DNA of 40,345 nucleotides, from positions 1 to 40,345 of the forward strand of contig JBHJOB010000013.1 in NCBI GenBank assembly GCA_050330195.1. Reading direction: 5' to 3'. Position numbers and translations under genes: made by a program. Under the pieces are notes generated by a model, which worked only from the letters and a program-made list of their open reading frames with translations, ran no database searches and was not told the origin of the DNA. Shown one piece after another: positions 16,861-24,151 of this stretch. Every line of letters begins with the position of its first letter. Within the stretch, counting starts at the first letter, position 1. Source of the DNA: JAHQVI01 sp050330195. Lineage in GTDB: Bacteria > Pseudomonadota > Alphaproteobacteria > Rhizobiales > Rhodomicrobiaceae.

Positions 16861-19364
16861 GGTACGACTTCCTCTCTTCTTTCTCCGCGCCCATAGCTGG
16901 CGCTCTTCTGATAAACCCGAACGGTATAGGACGCCTGCGGAGCGCCCCAGTCGCTGGTCTGCTGTGCGGTGGTATAGATGACAGCTGGCAGGTTGCTCGC
17001 GAGCGTGCGCTTTACGGCCGCCCCGTCGAGAATTTCGATCTCGTAGGCTTCCGCATCTTCGGCGAGCGGAACCTCGATCTGTTGCCAACTGTCGCCGCCA
17101 ATACGTGTGCGGCGTATCCACGATATTTCCAAGCCTTCGGTAACCTGCCTGCCGGTTATGTGCACGGGCGAAAGCGGCCGCAGACCGACGCCTGCAAAGG
17201 CATGTGTGGCGTCCTGATAGGAGCTGTCGCCGATATCGTAGACCGAGGGGCCGTATTTCCAGTTGAATGCCAGACCGGTTTCATCCTGTGTCATGTCAAT
17301 CTGCGTGACGGCGCCGTCGAGCAATACGAAACGCGCGCCCGCCGCCACGGGTTCACGCATCGCGCCTTCCGTGCCCGCCTGTCCGCGCAGAAGCCCGGTC
17401 AGCTCATAAGTCAGCGGCGCGGCAAGTGTGGCGTCGCAGAATTGCAGGACTTCCCATTCCCCGTCGGGATTCTGCACGGCGCAGACATTCTCGCCGCCAA
17501 GGATGAGCAGCTCTTCGGCCGAGTGCAGCGCGCCGGCGGAAAGCACGACGCGAAGCGTGTTGGCGCGGCCCCAGCGCGAGGTCGGTCCCGAATGGAAATC
17601 CGCATCTGTCACACCGATAACGGCGCGGCGGGTGGCAAGCGCCTTCAATGTGAATCCGGAGGTTGCGGGTGAGCGGTAGAACGCCACGCCGCCCGGCCAG
17701 GGATCGCCAAAAGCGGCGATGGCGTCGATATTCGCGTCCGACCAGAGCGGATCGAGATGGAAGAAGACGTCGCCCGTTCCGTCCGCTGGCTGATGGCCAA
17801 AATATTCGGACCAGTCGGCGGCATATGTGACCTTTGCATCCGGCAGCAGCGCCTTGACTTCGGCGGCGAGGGCAACAAGCCCGGCGACGAACGGATAGCT
17901 CGACGCGCTGTCGCGGACCCAGGTCAGGCCGCGCATTTCGGAGCCGATCACGAAAGCCTCCACTCCGCCCGCAGCTGCACAGAGCGCCGCGTTGTGCAGA
18001 ATGAAGCGGGAGTAGCTCCATTCGTCGGGACCGATATAGAAGATCGTCTCGCCATCTATGAAGAAGTCGGCCGCCGTCACCGTGCCGTAGAAATCGTCGA
18101 TCTGCGCAGCCGCGGCCATGCTTTTGTCTGGCGAGCCGGAAACTCCGGGCGCCGGATCGCAAGTGATCCGCCCTCGCCAGGGATGGGCCGGTTGATCTGT
18201 AGCACCGGAATAGGGATCGGGCAGACCGTTCCCCTCCGGCACATCCATCAGCAGAAAAGGCGTGAACAGAACTTCGAGCCCACGCCCGGTCAGATCCTTG
18301 ATTGCAGCCACCACCGAATTGTCCGACGGCGTGCCGCCATAGGCCGGGCGGTCGTCGAATGTCGAAACGGCGTCGGCGCTCGCGCGGGTGAGACCGGCAA
18401 CGCCCCAGCTGATCGGTGTCGTGCCTGTCCCCTTGTCTTTCCGGTCAACCTTCGGCCTGATCTCGCAGGACGCACAGCGCAGGTCGCTGCCGAACCATGC
18501 CGAGAAGATCGACACCGCGCCGCAATTGGGCAGCGTCTCCTCAAGCTGATCGACGGAAACGGCGAAATCGGACACGCCCAGCGTCGAATGCCTGTTTTCC
18601 GAGTAGGTGGTTCCGCCGCCGGCATCCACGCGGACTTCTTCCGGATGATAGGCGAACTCGCCTGCCGCCGGAATGAGCGTTACACCGCGCACATCTTTTT
18701 CGAAGCTATCCACAGCACGGAAAACCTCGAAATTGAGCTGTGGAATACGGTTGCCGAAGTCTTCCAGCGGCAGACGCTCGAAGACGACATAGGCAAGACC
18801 GCGATAGGCCGGCGCGTTGCCGACCCCTTCCTTGGCGTCGATCAGGCTGTCCGGCTCCTGTGTCTCGGACCCGTTGTAAACGCGGTAGGTATAGTCGGAG
18901 AGCGTCAGCTCATCGCCATCGGCCCAGACGCGCCCGAGCCGGGTGATCTCACCCTCGCACAGCGCAACGGCGAAATTGGCGTAGTAGCGATAGGTCGTCT
19001 TGCTCGCGCCGCCTCCGACATTCAGCCCCTTCCCGCCACCTCCGGCCGAGGTCGTTACCGTTTCTTCCTCGAAGTTCGTCGCCCAGATGATCTGACCGCC
19101 GAGACGCGCCCGGCCGTAAAGGCGGGGAATATCCGCGCCCTCGGTCGACGCGATCACGTTCAGATCGGCAAGGCGCGGCCCTTCGCGTACGACGTCCTGT
19201 CCGCTTGCGCCAAAGAGCGCCTGATCGATATAGGCCCCGGCGATTGAGCCGACCGCACGGCCGATCGCCGCGCCCGTGAGCGTTGCGCCAAGGAACGAAA
19301 AGCCCGATGGCAGCAAAGCGGAGCCAGCCGCCGCGCCGACAGCGGAGAGTGCAAGTGTTGCCAT
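16857..19364 (-). CDS. GTA 'megatron' host-specificity/baseplate hub protein (g15), internally deleted
   Basis: An 835-residue frame starting at MATLALSAVGAAAG. The N-terminal part (about 1-330) is the GTA baseplate hub region; about 420-548 is the GTA TIM-barrel-like domain (VIGSEMRGLTWVR, TYAADWSEYFGH, FHLDPLWSDANIDAI). At about residue 548 the barrel sequence stops and the text jumps to the C-terminal rcc01698-like domain (FGDPWPGGVAFYRSPATSGF). Full-length relatives are about 1,250-1,300 residues, so roughly 400-450 residues are missing while the frame is kept. Such a protein would lack the rest of the barrel and the middle tail domain and is unlikely to be normal in function. Confidence 0.85.
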   Translation of the reverse strand: MATLALSAVGAAAGSALLPSGFSFLGATLTGAAIGRAVGSIAGAYIDQALFGASGQDVVREGPRLADLNVIASTEGADIPRLYGRARLGGQIIWATNFEEETVTTSAGGGGKGLNVGGGASKTTYRYYANFAVALCEGEITRLGRVWADGDELTLSDYTYRVYNGSETQEPDSLIDAKEGVGNAPAYRGLAYVVFERLPLEDFGNRIPQLNFEVFRAVDSFEKDVRGVTLIPAAGEFAYHPEEVRVDAGGGTTYSENRHSTLGVSDFAVSVDQLEETLPNCGAVSIFSAWFGSDLRCASCEIRPKVDRKDKGTGTTPISWGVAGLTRASADAVSTFDDRPAYGGTPSDNSVVAAIKDLTGRGLEVLFTPFLLMDVPEGNGLPDPYSGATDQPAHPWRGRITCDPAPGVSGSPDKSMAAAAQIDDFYGTVTAADFFIDGETIFYIGPDEWSYSRFILHNAALCAAAGGVEAFVIGSEMRGLTWVRDSASSYPFVAGLVALAAEVKALLPDAKVTYAADWSEYFGHQPADGTGDVFFHLDPLWSDANIDAIAAFGDPWPGGVAFYRSPATSGFTLKALATRRAVIGVTDADFHSGPTSRWGRANTLRVVLSAGALHSAEELLILGGENVCAVQNPDGEWEVLQFCDATLAAPLTYELTGLLRGQAGTEGAMREPVAAGARFVLLDGAVTQIDMTQDETGLAFNWKYGPSVYDIGDSSYQDATHAFAGVGLRPLSPVHITGRQVTEGLEISWIRRTRIGGDSWQQIEVPLAEDAEAYEIEILDGAAVKRTLASNLPAVIYTTAQQTSDWGAPQASYTVRVYQKSASYGRGERREEVVP

Positions 19365-19419
19365 GTGTGAGTGCTCTGAAGGCTGATGGAAAGGCGGGGA
19401 TGTATGGTCTTCGCCGGGC

Positions 19420-19901
19420 TCAGGACTGCGCCGCCAGAGACGCGCTCGCTGACTCTCCTGTGTCGCCAAATGGCGGCGTGACAGGAAACCGGAACGCCGC
19501 AGCAATCCGCCGCCGCCACCAGGGCGAGATGTGAACTTCGCAGACCGGCGCGCCTTCGATTGCATGGATCATGCGGGTCTCCGACGACATGATCGCCGAG
19601 TGTTTGGCCATCGCGCCGCTCCGCAAGCGGAATATCAGTACGTCACCCGGTTCGATCCGTTCAGGCGAAATCGCCGTGAGATGACGCGCGGCCGCTTCGA
19701 TCATGGTTTCGCGGCGGGCGGCTTCGGCCAGTCCCGGCTGTAGGGCGGCGGCTCCTCGGCCGGACGGCCGCAAGCTTCCGCGTAGACGCCGCGCACCAGC
19801 CCAAGGCAATCGCAGCCGACGCCTTTGAGCGATGCCTGGTGGCGATAGGGCGTGCCCAGCCAGGTGCGGGCAATATCGACGATATAGCTACGGTGAGGCA
19901 T
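19420..19901 (-). pseudogene. NlpC/P60 tail peptidase (GTA g14), frameshifted
   Basis: The GTA peptidase that opens peptidoglycan during entry is split between two frames. The first (from ATG 19901) carries the catalytic Cys motif GVGCDCLGLVRG and continues to PPPYSRDWP. The second carries EAARRETMIEAAARHL, the His motif AKHSAIM and the C-terminus to 19420. The relatives' reading (SRDWAEAARRE) is restored by one extra G in the TGG codon at 19728-19730, so a one-base deletion in a short G run is the simplest cause. Sequencing error or programmed slippage cannot be excluded. Confidence 0.85.
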
Positions 19902-20136
19902 GGGAGATTTTTTCTTTTTGCTCGGAGCCGGGCATCCGCCCGGCGTTGGCCCACTTAGCCGTGGGCCCCGGGTGCCCATACGCTCCGTCGTCGCCTTGTG
20001 GCACGCTTTGGGGCCCGCGGCCAAGCGGGCTCACAAGCCCCACGGAGGTGGGGCGCTAAACAAAAACCCACTCGGAGCCCACGGCCAAGTGGGCCATAAG
20101 CGAGCGCGGAGGCGCTGGCTCCAAAACAAAAAAACC
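19902..20136. repeat. Compound hairpin repeat, copy A (three two-hairpin units)
   Basis: It fills the gap between g13 and g14 and ends directly before the g14 start codon. Perfect or near-perfect hairpins: 19927-19944 (loop ATCC), 19949-19966 (loop TTAGCC), 20013-20030 (GGCCAA), 20037-20054 (GGAG), 20077-20094 (GGCCAA) and 20099-20120 (GGAG, one mismatch). They form one inverted and two direct copies of a unit: hairpin with GGCCAA-type loop, 4-6 bases, hairpin with GGAG/GGAT loop, then an A-rich tail such as AAACAAAAA. A linker core (GCCTTGTGGCACGCTTTGGGG) lies between the opposed units. Confidence 0.85.
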
Positions 20137-20141
20137 TGCAT

Positions 20142-21035
20142 TCAAGCAAAAAAACTCTTCCCGTCATTGTCCGGATCGCCGGAGACGGGATAGGCGAGGA
20201 CATACTTGTTGCCCGGAATGTGCGGGAAGCCGCGGAAGTTGACATGGTTGGCGAATTTCGCCTTGCAGGTCGGAAGAGTCTTGTCACAGCCCGCCGTAAG
20301 GGTGAACGCGTCGCCCGGAGCGATGGGGCCGGCCATCGAGCGCCATAGCTCGATCCGCGCCACGCCGCCTGCAGTCGAGAAGCGCTTGACTTCCATGGCC
20401 CTGACGGCATTGCCGCCGCTCGTCCAGCTCAACAATCCGCCGTCGAACCATCCGTTGGCGAACTCATCGAGGCCGGACGCCTCGAAGGCATAGGCTGTGC
20501 TTGCGGAAGTCACCACGCCCGTGCCTGCATAGGCCGCTGCGTCCAGATCGACGCCGCAACGCACGTCGCCGAGCGTTGCATCGCAGGCATATTGAAACGT
20601 GCGTCCCTGTTTCTGATCGAGATAGTGCGAAAGGCCGCGCAGCTCTGCGGTAAAAGCGCTCTCGCCCCGGCGAACCTCCCCGATCGAGCCGCTCATCATC
20701 ATGATGCGCTGCCCGGTATCCGACCAGTTGACGCGCCAGATTTCCACGCGCGAATTGTCGAACAGACCGCCAGCCAGATCGGCGTCGTTCAGACGGTCCG
20801 ATTGCAGCGCGCCGGTCACGTCGAGATTGTCGATGGCGAGGCCGATGGACTGGCGGATGTCCGTCCCGGTGAACCCGCTCGCCGCCTCGAAACTCGTGTC
20901 GTCGAAGGCGATGTCATGGTCATGATCGGTGAAGCCGTAAGTGACGCCGTCGCCGCGAATGATGCGCCAGCACCAGGCGAGCGTAGTAACGCCGCTATAG
21001 AGATGAGCCTGCAATCCGGAGGGGAGGGTTTTCAT
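20142..21035 (-). CDS. GTA baseplate protein g13 (DUF2163)
   Basis: A 297-residue protein beginning MKTLPSGLQAHLYSG. DUF2163 (about 15-165) and the C-terminal phage_BR0599-like domain with conserved Cys (TFQYACDATLGDVRCGVDL; CDKTLPTCKAKF, and NFRGFPHIPG) are in order. In the R. capsulatus GTA its counterpart forms the distal tail/baseplate hub with g12, g14 and g15. The longer frame to 21221 runs through the low-GC insert and is not coding. It appears intact. Confidence 0.88.
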   Translation of the reverse strand: MKTLPSGLQAHLYSGVTTLAWCWRIIRGDGVTYGFTDHDHDIAFDDTSFEAASGFTGTDIRQSIGLAIDNLDVTGALQSDRLNDADLAGGLFDNSRVEIWRVNWSDTGQRIMMMSGSIGEVRRGESAFTAELRGLSHYLDQKQGRTFQYACDATLGDVRCGVDLDAAAYAGTGVVTSASTAYAFEASGLDEFANGWFDGGLLSWTSGGNAVRAMEVKRFSTAGGVARIELWRSMAGPIAPGDAFTLTAGCDKTLPTCKAKFANHVNFRGFPHIPGNKYVLAYPVSGDPDNDGKSFFA

Positions 21036-21112
21036 GTGGATATTGTCTTTAAAATACTCGTGCGATAGAGCAGAAGGTGTTTCTTTCCGATGATAGAAGG
21101 GCTTGTATACGC

Positions 21113-21364
21113 ATGACCGCTGAAGAAGTAAGAAATCTAATTTGTGAAGCTCTTGATGGTATAGAACTTTTAAATAATCCGGAACGTGAAAAGCTTTTAG
21201 ACTGGTGTGATAGAAGGGCAAATTTAGGCATATGGGGATTGCCGGGAGTTGAGATACTTCGAGGCATCCATAACAAATGTGTTCTCGAGTGTAGGGAAGA
21301 GGATCCAGAGTGGAACAAGGCAGGATTTGTCGTAGATCTTGAACTGCTTAGCCCTCTCGAATAG
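21113..21364 (+). CDS. Unrecognised 83-residue orphan protein inserted between tail genes
   Basis: An opposite-strand frame (MTAEEVRNLICEALDGIELL) in a stretch clearly more AT-rich than the tail genes on both sides. The acidic, helix-rich product has no signal peptide or membrane segment and no motif I know. An ATG at 21077 in the same frame would add 12 residues. It sits exactly in the g12-g13 junction with both neighbours intact, like a phage 'moron' cargo gene. Whether it is expressed is unknown. Confidence 0.5.
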   Translation: MTAEEVRNLICEALDGIELLNNPEREKLLDWCDRRANLGIWGLPGVEILRGIHNKCVLECREEDPEWNKAGFVVDLELLSPLE

Positions 21365-21381
21365 ATCAATATCTGTGCAAG

Positions 21382-22020
21382 TTACAACCTTATCTCCACC
21401 ACCGGAATGCTCGGGATCGAGCCGTGGCGGAAGCCGTCCAGGCTGATTTCGAGGCGCTCGGTGTCGAAACGGACGGGCACGTCGAACTGAAATCCGGCCG
21501 TGACAACCGCGCCGATGCTCGGGATCGAGCCGGGCAGGAACGTGACCACGCCCGTTGCGTCGTCGCAGGTAAAGTCGCTGCCTTCCGACTGAACGGCGTC
21601 GTCAATGGCGATCAGCACCGTTCCGCCGACCGGCTTCGTGATCTCGCGAGACCAGGGCGCGAAACTCTGGCCGTAAGTCTTGATGAGCTGAAACTCCGTC
21701 GTCGCACCGTCGCCCGTGCCGATGATCTGATCCGTGGCGGCAGGCGTCGCACTGGCGGCGCAGCTCTTGAAATCGGCGTGGTCTTTCCAGCGGAAGCCGT
21801 GCAGCCGTCCCCGCCGCTCCTCGAAAAAGGCAACCACGGTTTCAAGATCGTCCAGCGTCTTGAGGCCATAGCCTGCGTCATAGCGGCGGCGGCTGTCGGC
21901 CCAGCGCTGATTGCGCTCCTCATGGCCGGAGCCAAGCACGACGATATCGGTACGCCGTTCAGGACCGCCCGTCGCACCGAAGCTGATCGCCGTCGGAAAG
22001 CGTATTTCGTGAAAGAGCAT
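21382..22020 (-). CDS. GTA distal tail protein g12 (DUF2460)
   Basis: A 212-residue protein with the DUF2460 pattern: MLFHEIRFPTAISFGATGGPERRTDIV at the start, ERNQRWADSRRRYDAGYGLK, and a C-terminal ending SIPSIPVVEIRL. Its counterpart forms the ring at the tail tip in the R. capsulatus GTA. It is complete. The hairpin repeat copy B ends just before its start codon, so any mRNA for it carries that structure in the leader. Confidence 0.88.
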   Translation of the reverse strand: MLFHEIRFPTAISFGATGGPERRTDIVVLGSGHEERNQRWADSRRRYDAGYGLKTLDDLETVVAFFEERRGRLHGFRWKDHADFKSCAASATPAATDQIIGTGDGATTEFQLIKTYGQSFAPWSREITKPVGGTVLIAIDDAVQSEGSDFTCDDATGVVTFLPGSIPSIGAVVTAGFQFDVPVRFDTERLEISLDGFRHGSIPSIPVVEIRL

Positions 22021-22023
22021 ATT

Positions 22024-22270
22024 TGGGAAAGACCTTTTATCAGGAGCCAGCGCATCCGCGCTGGCTGGAGGCCCACTTGGCCGTGGGCCCCGGGTGCCTA
22101 CACGCTGCGAAGTCGCCTTGTGGCACGCTGTAGGGGGTCACTTGTTCCGTGGCTGCCTTGCGGCACGCTTCGGGGTCACTTGCTCCGTGGCTGCCTCGCG
22201 GCACGCTTCGGGGCCCGCGGCCAAGCGGGCTCACGCGCCCCGCGGAGGCGGGGCGCCCAACAAAAAATCC
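22024..22270. repeat. Compound hairpin repeat, copy B (two units and a triplicated linker)
   Basis: It fills the g11-g12 gap. Hairpins: 22045-22066 (9-bp stem, loop ATCC), 22071-22088 (loop TTGGCC), 22213-22230 (GGCCAA) and 22235-22256 (9-bp stem, loop GGAG), in the same order as copy A. The opposed units are separated by a linker repeated three times. Two copies are almost identical 38-base direct repeats (22137-22174 and 22175-22212); the first is more divergent. The A-rich tail AACAAAAAA follows at 22259. Loops match copy A, while the stems of hairpins 1 and 4 differ but stay self-complementary. Confidence 0.85.
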
Positions 22271-22303
22271 CGCGCGGCGGCAAAACGAGAGCCTGCTAAT
22301 CCT

Positions 22304-22885
22304 CTACATATTCCGCTGCCCCCGAGCGACCGCGCGGGAAAGCATGGCGCCGATCCGCGTTTCGGAGCGCCGGAAGCTTTCGGCATCGGAGGCGGTGACA
22401 TTCATCGTCACGGTAACATTCCCGCCGCCGTCCGCACGCACGCCGAGCCGCCCGTCCGAGCCCCGCGCAAGAGGCAGGATCGCTTCGGGTCCGGCTTCTC
22501 CGGCAAGGCCGGTTTTCCCGCCCCCGAGCGGGAACGTAACCGGCGCGGCAATCACGCCGCCCTGTGCAAATGGCGTGGGCATGGGCGCGCCGACCACGCC
22601 GCCTTTGGCGAAGGGCAGCAAACCGGAAATGGCGCCCGCAATGCCGCCGCCTATCGCCGAACTGATCGGCTGCAAAGCGGAGCGCAAGGTCAATTGAGCC
22701 AGATCGAGCGCCAGTCCGCGCAGCGTGTCGCCGAGGCTGTCGCCGGCAAGAACGGCATCCTCGAACGCGCCGGAAATCCGCCGGCCGAAGCTGCTGCCGA
22801 GCCGTTCGAGCTCTTGCAGCTTCTGGCGGGCGTCCGTGGTATCGGCGCCAATGCGAACGGAGAGGCTCGCGACGGTATCGGTCAT
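22304..22885 (-). CDS. GTA short tape-measure protein g11
   Basis: A 193-residue protein with an N-terminal helical region (about 1-60, ADTTDARQKLQELERLGSSFGRRI), a Gly/Ala-rich hydrophobic middle and the tape-measure-like GGVVGAPMPTPFAQGGVIAAP and GLAGEAGPEAILPLARG motifs. The small size is normal for GTAs (about 200 residues), in contrast with phage tape measures. The ATG overlaps the previous gene's stop (TAATG). Confidence 0.88.
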   Translation of the reverse strand: MTDTVASLSVRIGADTTDARQKLQELERLGSSFGRRISGAFEDAVLAGDSLGDTLRGLALDLAQLTLRSALQPISSAIGGGIAGAISGLLPFAKGGVVGAPMPTPFAQGGVIAAPVTFPLGGGKTGLAGEAGPEAILPLARGSDGRLGVRADGGGNVTVTMNVTASDAESFRRSETRIGAMLSRAVARGQRNM

Positions 22886-23091
22886 TAGGTTGCCCTTTGG
22901 TTGTCAGGAAAGCGCTGCATCAGCGCCGCCAGATCGGAGCGGGAAAATTTCGCCCCCGCTGCGGGAAGCCCGGCCGCACCCCGCAGGGCAAGGCCCAACT
23001 CGCGCGGCGTCATCGACCAGAAATCGCGGGACGACAGCCGGAGCACGCCCATCCCACTGGCAATCGCGTCGTCCCAGGGAAAGGCTGTCAG
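22885..23091 (-). CDS. GTA tail assembly chaperone (g10.1, TIGR02216-like) without a standard start codon
   Basis: A frame reading (L)TAFPWDDAIASGMG, then LSSRDFWSMTPRELGLAL and DLAALMQRFPD is the rcc01693-like chaperone that follows g10 in GTAs. Relatives start at the residue before Thr-Ala-Phe-Pro-Trp, but here that codon is CTG (23091-23089), overlapping the g10 stop. No ATG, GTG or TTG lies in frame for many codons upstream. The first ATG inside, at Met14, would remove the conserved FPWD. Either CTG is used through coupling, or the start was lost by one base change. Confidence 0.75.
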   Translation of the reverse strand: MTAFPWDDAIASGMGVLRLSSRDFWSMTPRELGLALRGAAGLPAAGAKFSRSDLAALMQRFPDNQRAT

Positions 23092-23459
23092 GCCATTTTC
23101 GCGGGCGACGCCGTCTGCTTTCCCGGCGAATGCGCTGGGTCGGCCGGGGCAGCCGATCCGAAGGTTGCGCCAAGCAATCGCGACACGATGTCCACGAAGC
23201 CCGCCGCGCCGCCCTCGGCTTGCATCTGCGCGACATCGTCCGTACTCGCATCGCTTCCGCCGCCGCGCAGACCTGCCGCGATGATCCGCATCGCATCACG
23301 CGCACTCAGCCGCCCGGTTTCGAAGCGCTGGGCGAGCGCAAGCATATCGTCAGCGCCAAAAGCATCTTCGAGTTCGGCAAGCGCGCCCAGCGTCAGGCAC
23401 AGCCTTTGCGGCTTGCCGTCGAGAATGGCTTCGATTTCGCCGCGATGACGATTGGGCAT
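23088..23459 (-). CDS. GTA tail chaperone g10 (GTA_gp10 family)
   Basis: A 123-residue protein with the family pattern: N-terminal HRGEIEAILDGKPQRLCLTLGALAELEDAFGADD, then a helical part (RDAMRIIAAGLRGGG). It is thought to assist tail-tube assembly on the tape measure. Its stop overlaps the next chaperone frame. The C-terminal 20 residues are low complexity and may be dispensable. Confidence 0.87.
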   Translation of the reverse strand: MPNRHRGEIEAILDGKPQRLCLTLGALAELEDAFGADDMLALAQRFETGRLSARDAMRIIAAGLRGGGSDASTDDVAQMQAEGGAAGFVDIVSRLLGATFGSAAPADPAHSPGKQTASPAKMA

Positions 23460-23482
23460 AGAATAACTCCGGTCAATGATGA

Positions 23483-23579
23483 CGTAGGATGGGTTGAATG
23501 CAATGAGAACTCATCGCGATCGGTCATGATGGGTTTCCGCCGTCCGCGTAGGATGGGTAGAGCGCAGCGAAACCCATCA
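23483..23579. repeat. REP-like palindromic repeat (GTAGGATGGGT type)
   Basis: Two copies of the motif CGTAGGATGGGT (23483 and 23547), the second completed as AGAGCGCAGCGAAACCCATC. GATGGGTTTC at 23528-23537 is perfectly complementary to GAAACCCATC at 23569-23578. This motif (GGGTTTCGCTGCGCTCTACCC in the other sense) recurs between genes in many proteobacteria, often with RAYT transposases; that is from memory. The right copy overlaps the g9 stop codon. Confidence 0.8.
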
Positions 23580-23990
23580 GGCAGCGGCAAAGGTCAGCGC
23601 GCCGGCCGATTCCAGTGCGATCTCGAAGGTCAGTTCATTGTCGTGGCTGCCGGAATATTCGAGCGCGGTGATCTGGAACGGTCCTTCGACCGTGCCGAAA
23701 TCCGGGATGACGGCCTGCCAGTCGTAAATGGCGCCAGAGAAGAAATACGCACGCACGGTTTCATCCGTCGCCGCATCCTTGAAAATGCCGCTGCCCGACA
23801 GACGCGCGGTCTTGATACCTGCGCCCGCAAGCAGTTCGCGCCATTCATCGGCGGATTCGGTGTGGGTAATGTCGATCGTTGCCGCATTGAAGGCGAGGCT
23901 GCGCGCACGCAGACCCGCGACGGTCGTAAAGCTGCCTGTGCCGGTTGAGTCGACTTTCAGAAGTAGGTCCTTGCCGCGTTGGGCTGCCAT
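23577..23990 (-). CDS. GTA major tail tube protein g9 (TP901-1 family)
   Basis: A 137-residue protein: MAAQRGKDLLLKVD start, GLRARSLAFNAATIDITHTES and EWRELLAGAGIKTARLSGSG motifs, with C-terminal NELTFEIALESAG. This is the standard alphaproteobacterial GTA tail tube subunit, of normal length and apparently intact. The preceding gene in the canonical order (g8) is displaced 1.8 kb away by an inserted gene. Confidence 0.9.
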   Translation of the reverse strand: MAAQRGKDLLLKVDSTGTGSFTTVAGLRARSLAFNAATIDITHTESADEWRELLAGAGIKTARLSGSGIFKDAATDETVRAYFFSGAIYDWQAVIPDFGTVEGPFQITALEYSGSHDNELTFEIALESAGALTFAAA

Positions 23991-24151
23991 TTGGGTGTCT
24001 CCGTAACTTGGTTGACCGGCCAGGCCACATCATCCGCGAAGCATCGCGTGCTGGCTGTTCAAGATTGATTTTCCGGGCAATCCCGGCTTGCCGTCCCGCG
24101 CACAGCCGCTAAACTCACTGCATTGATTTTTCCAGTTGCGGTGACGGATTC

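Noticed and set aside
17757..19247. Long open frame on the plus strand (496 codons) antisense to the megatron gene
   Set aside because: The opposite strand carries clear GTA hub and TIM-barrel motifs; the antisense reading is an effect of high GC and has no recognisable domain or start signal. The same applies to the long antisense frames over degP (3397-4962), the capsid (28144-29427), the DUF4062 gene (24059-25246) and the flavoprotein gene (33875-35116).
16857..19565. Longer start for the megatron at 19565
   Set aside because: The added 67 residues are low-complexity, overlap the NlpC/P60 gene and end at a proper start (19364) where family members begin.
19720..19735. Programmed frameshifting in g14
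   Set aside because: No slippery heptamer or following stem is apparent, and peptidases of this family are normally uninterrupted; a simple deletion is preferred, though not proven.
22137..22212. Direct 38-base repeats considered as a CRISPR array
   Set aside because: Units are contiguous with no unique spacers, there are only two good copies, and no cas genes are present.
22094..22888. Plus-strand frame through the compound repeat and antisense to the tape-measure gene
   Set aside because: Its first third only translates the hairpin repeat (recurrent Gly-Pro-Ala-Ala-Lys-Arg-Ala-His), and the rest is the shadow of g11. The same repeat gives a similar false frame at 19900-20193.
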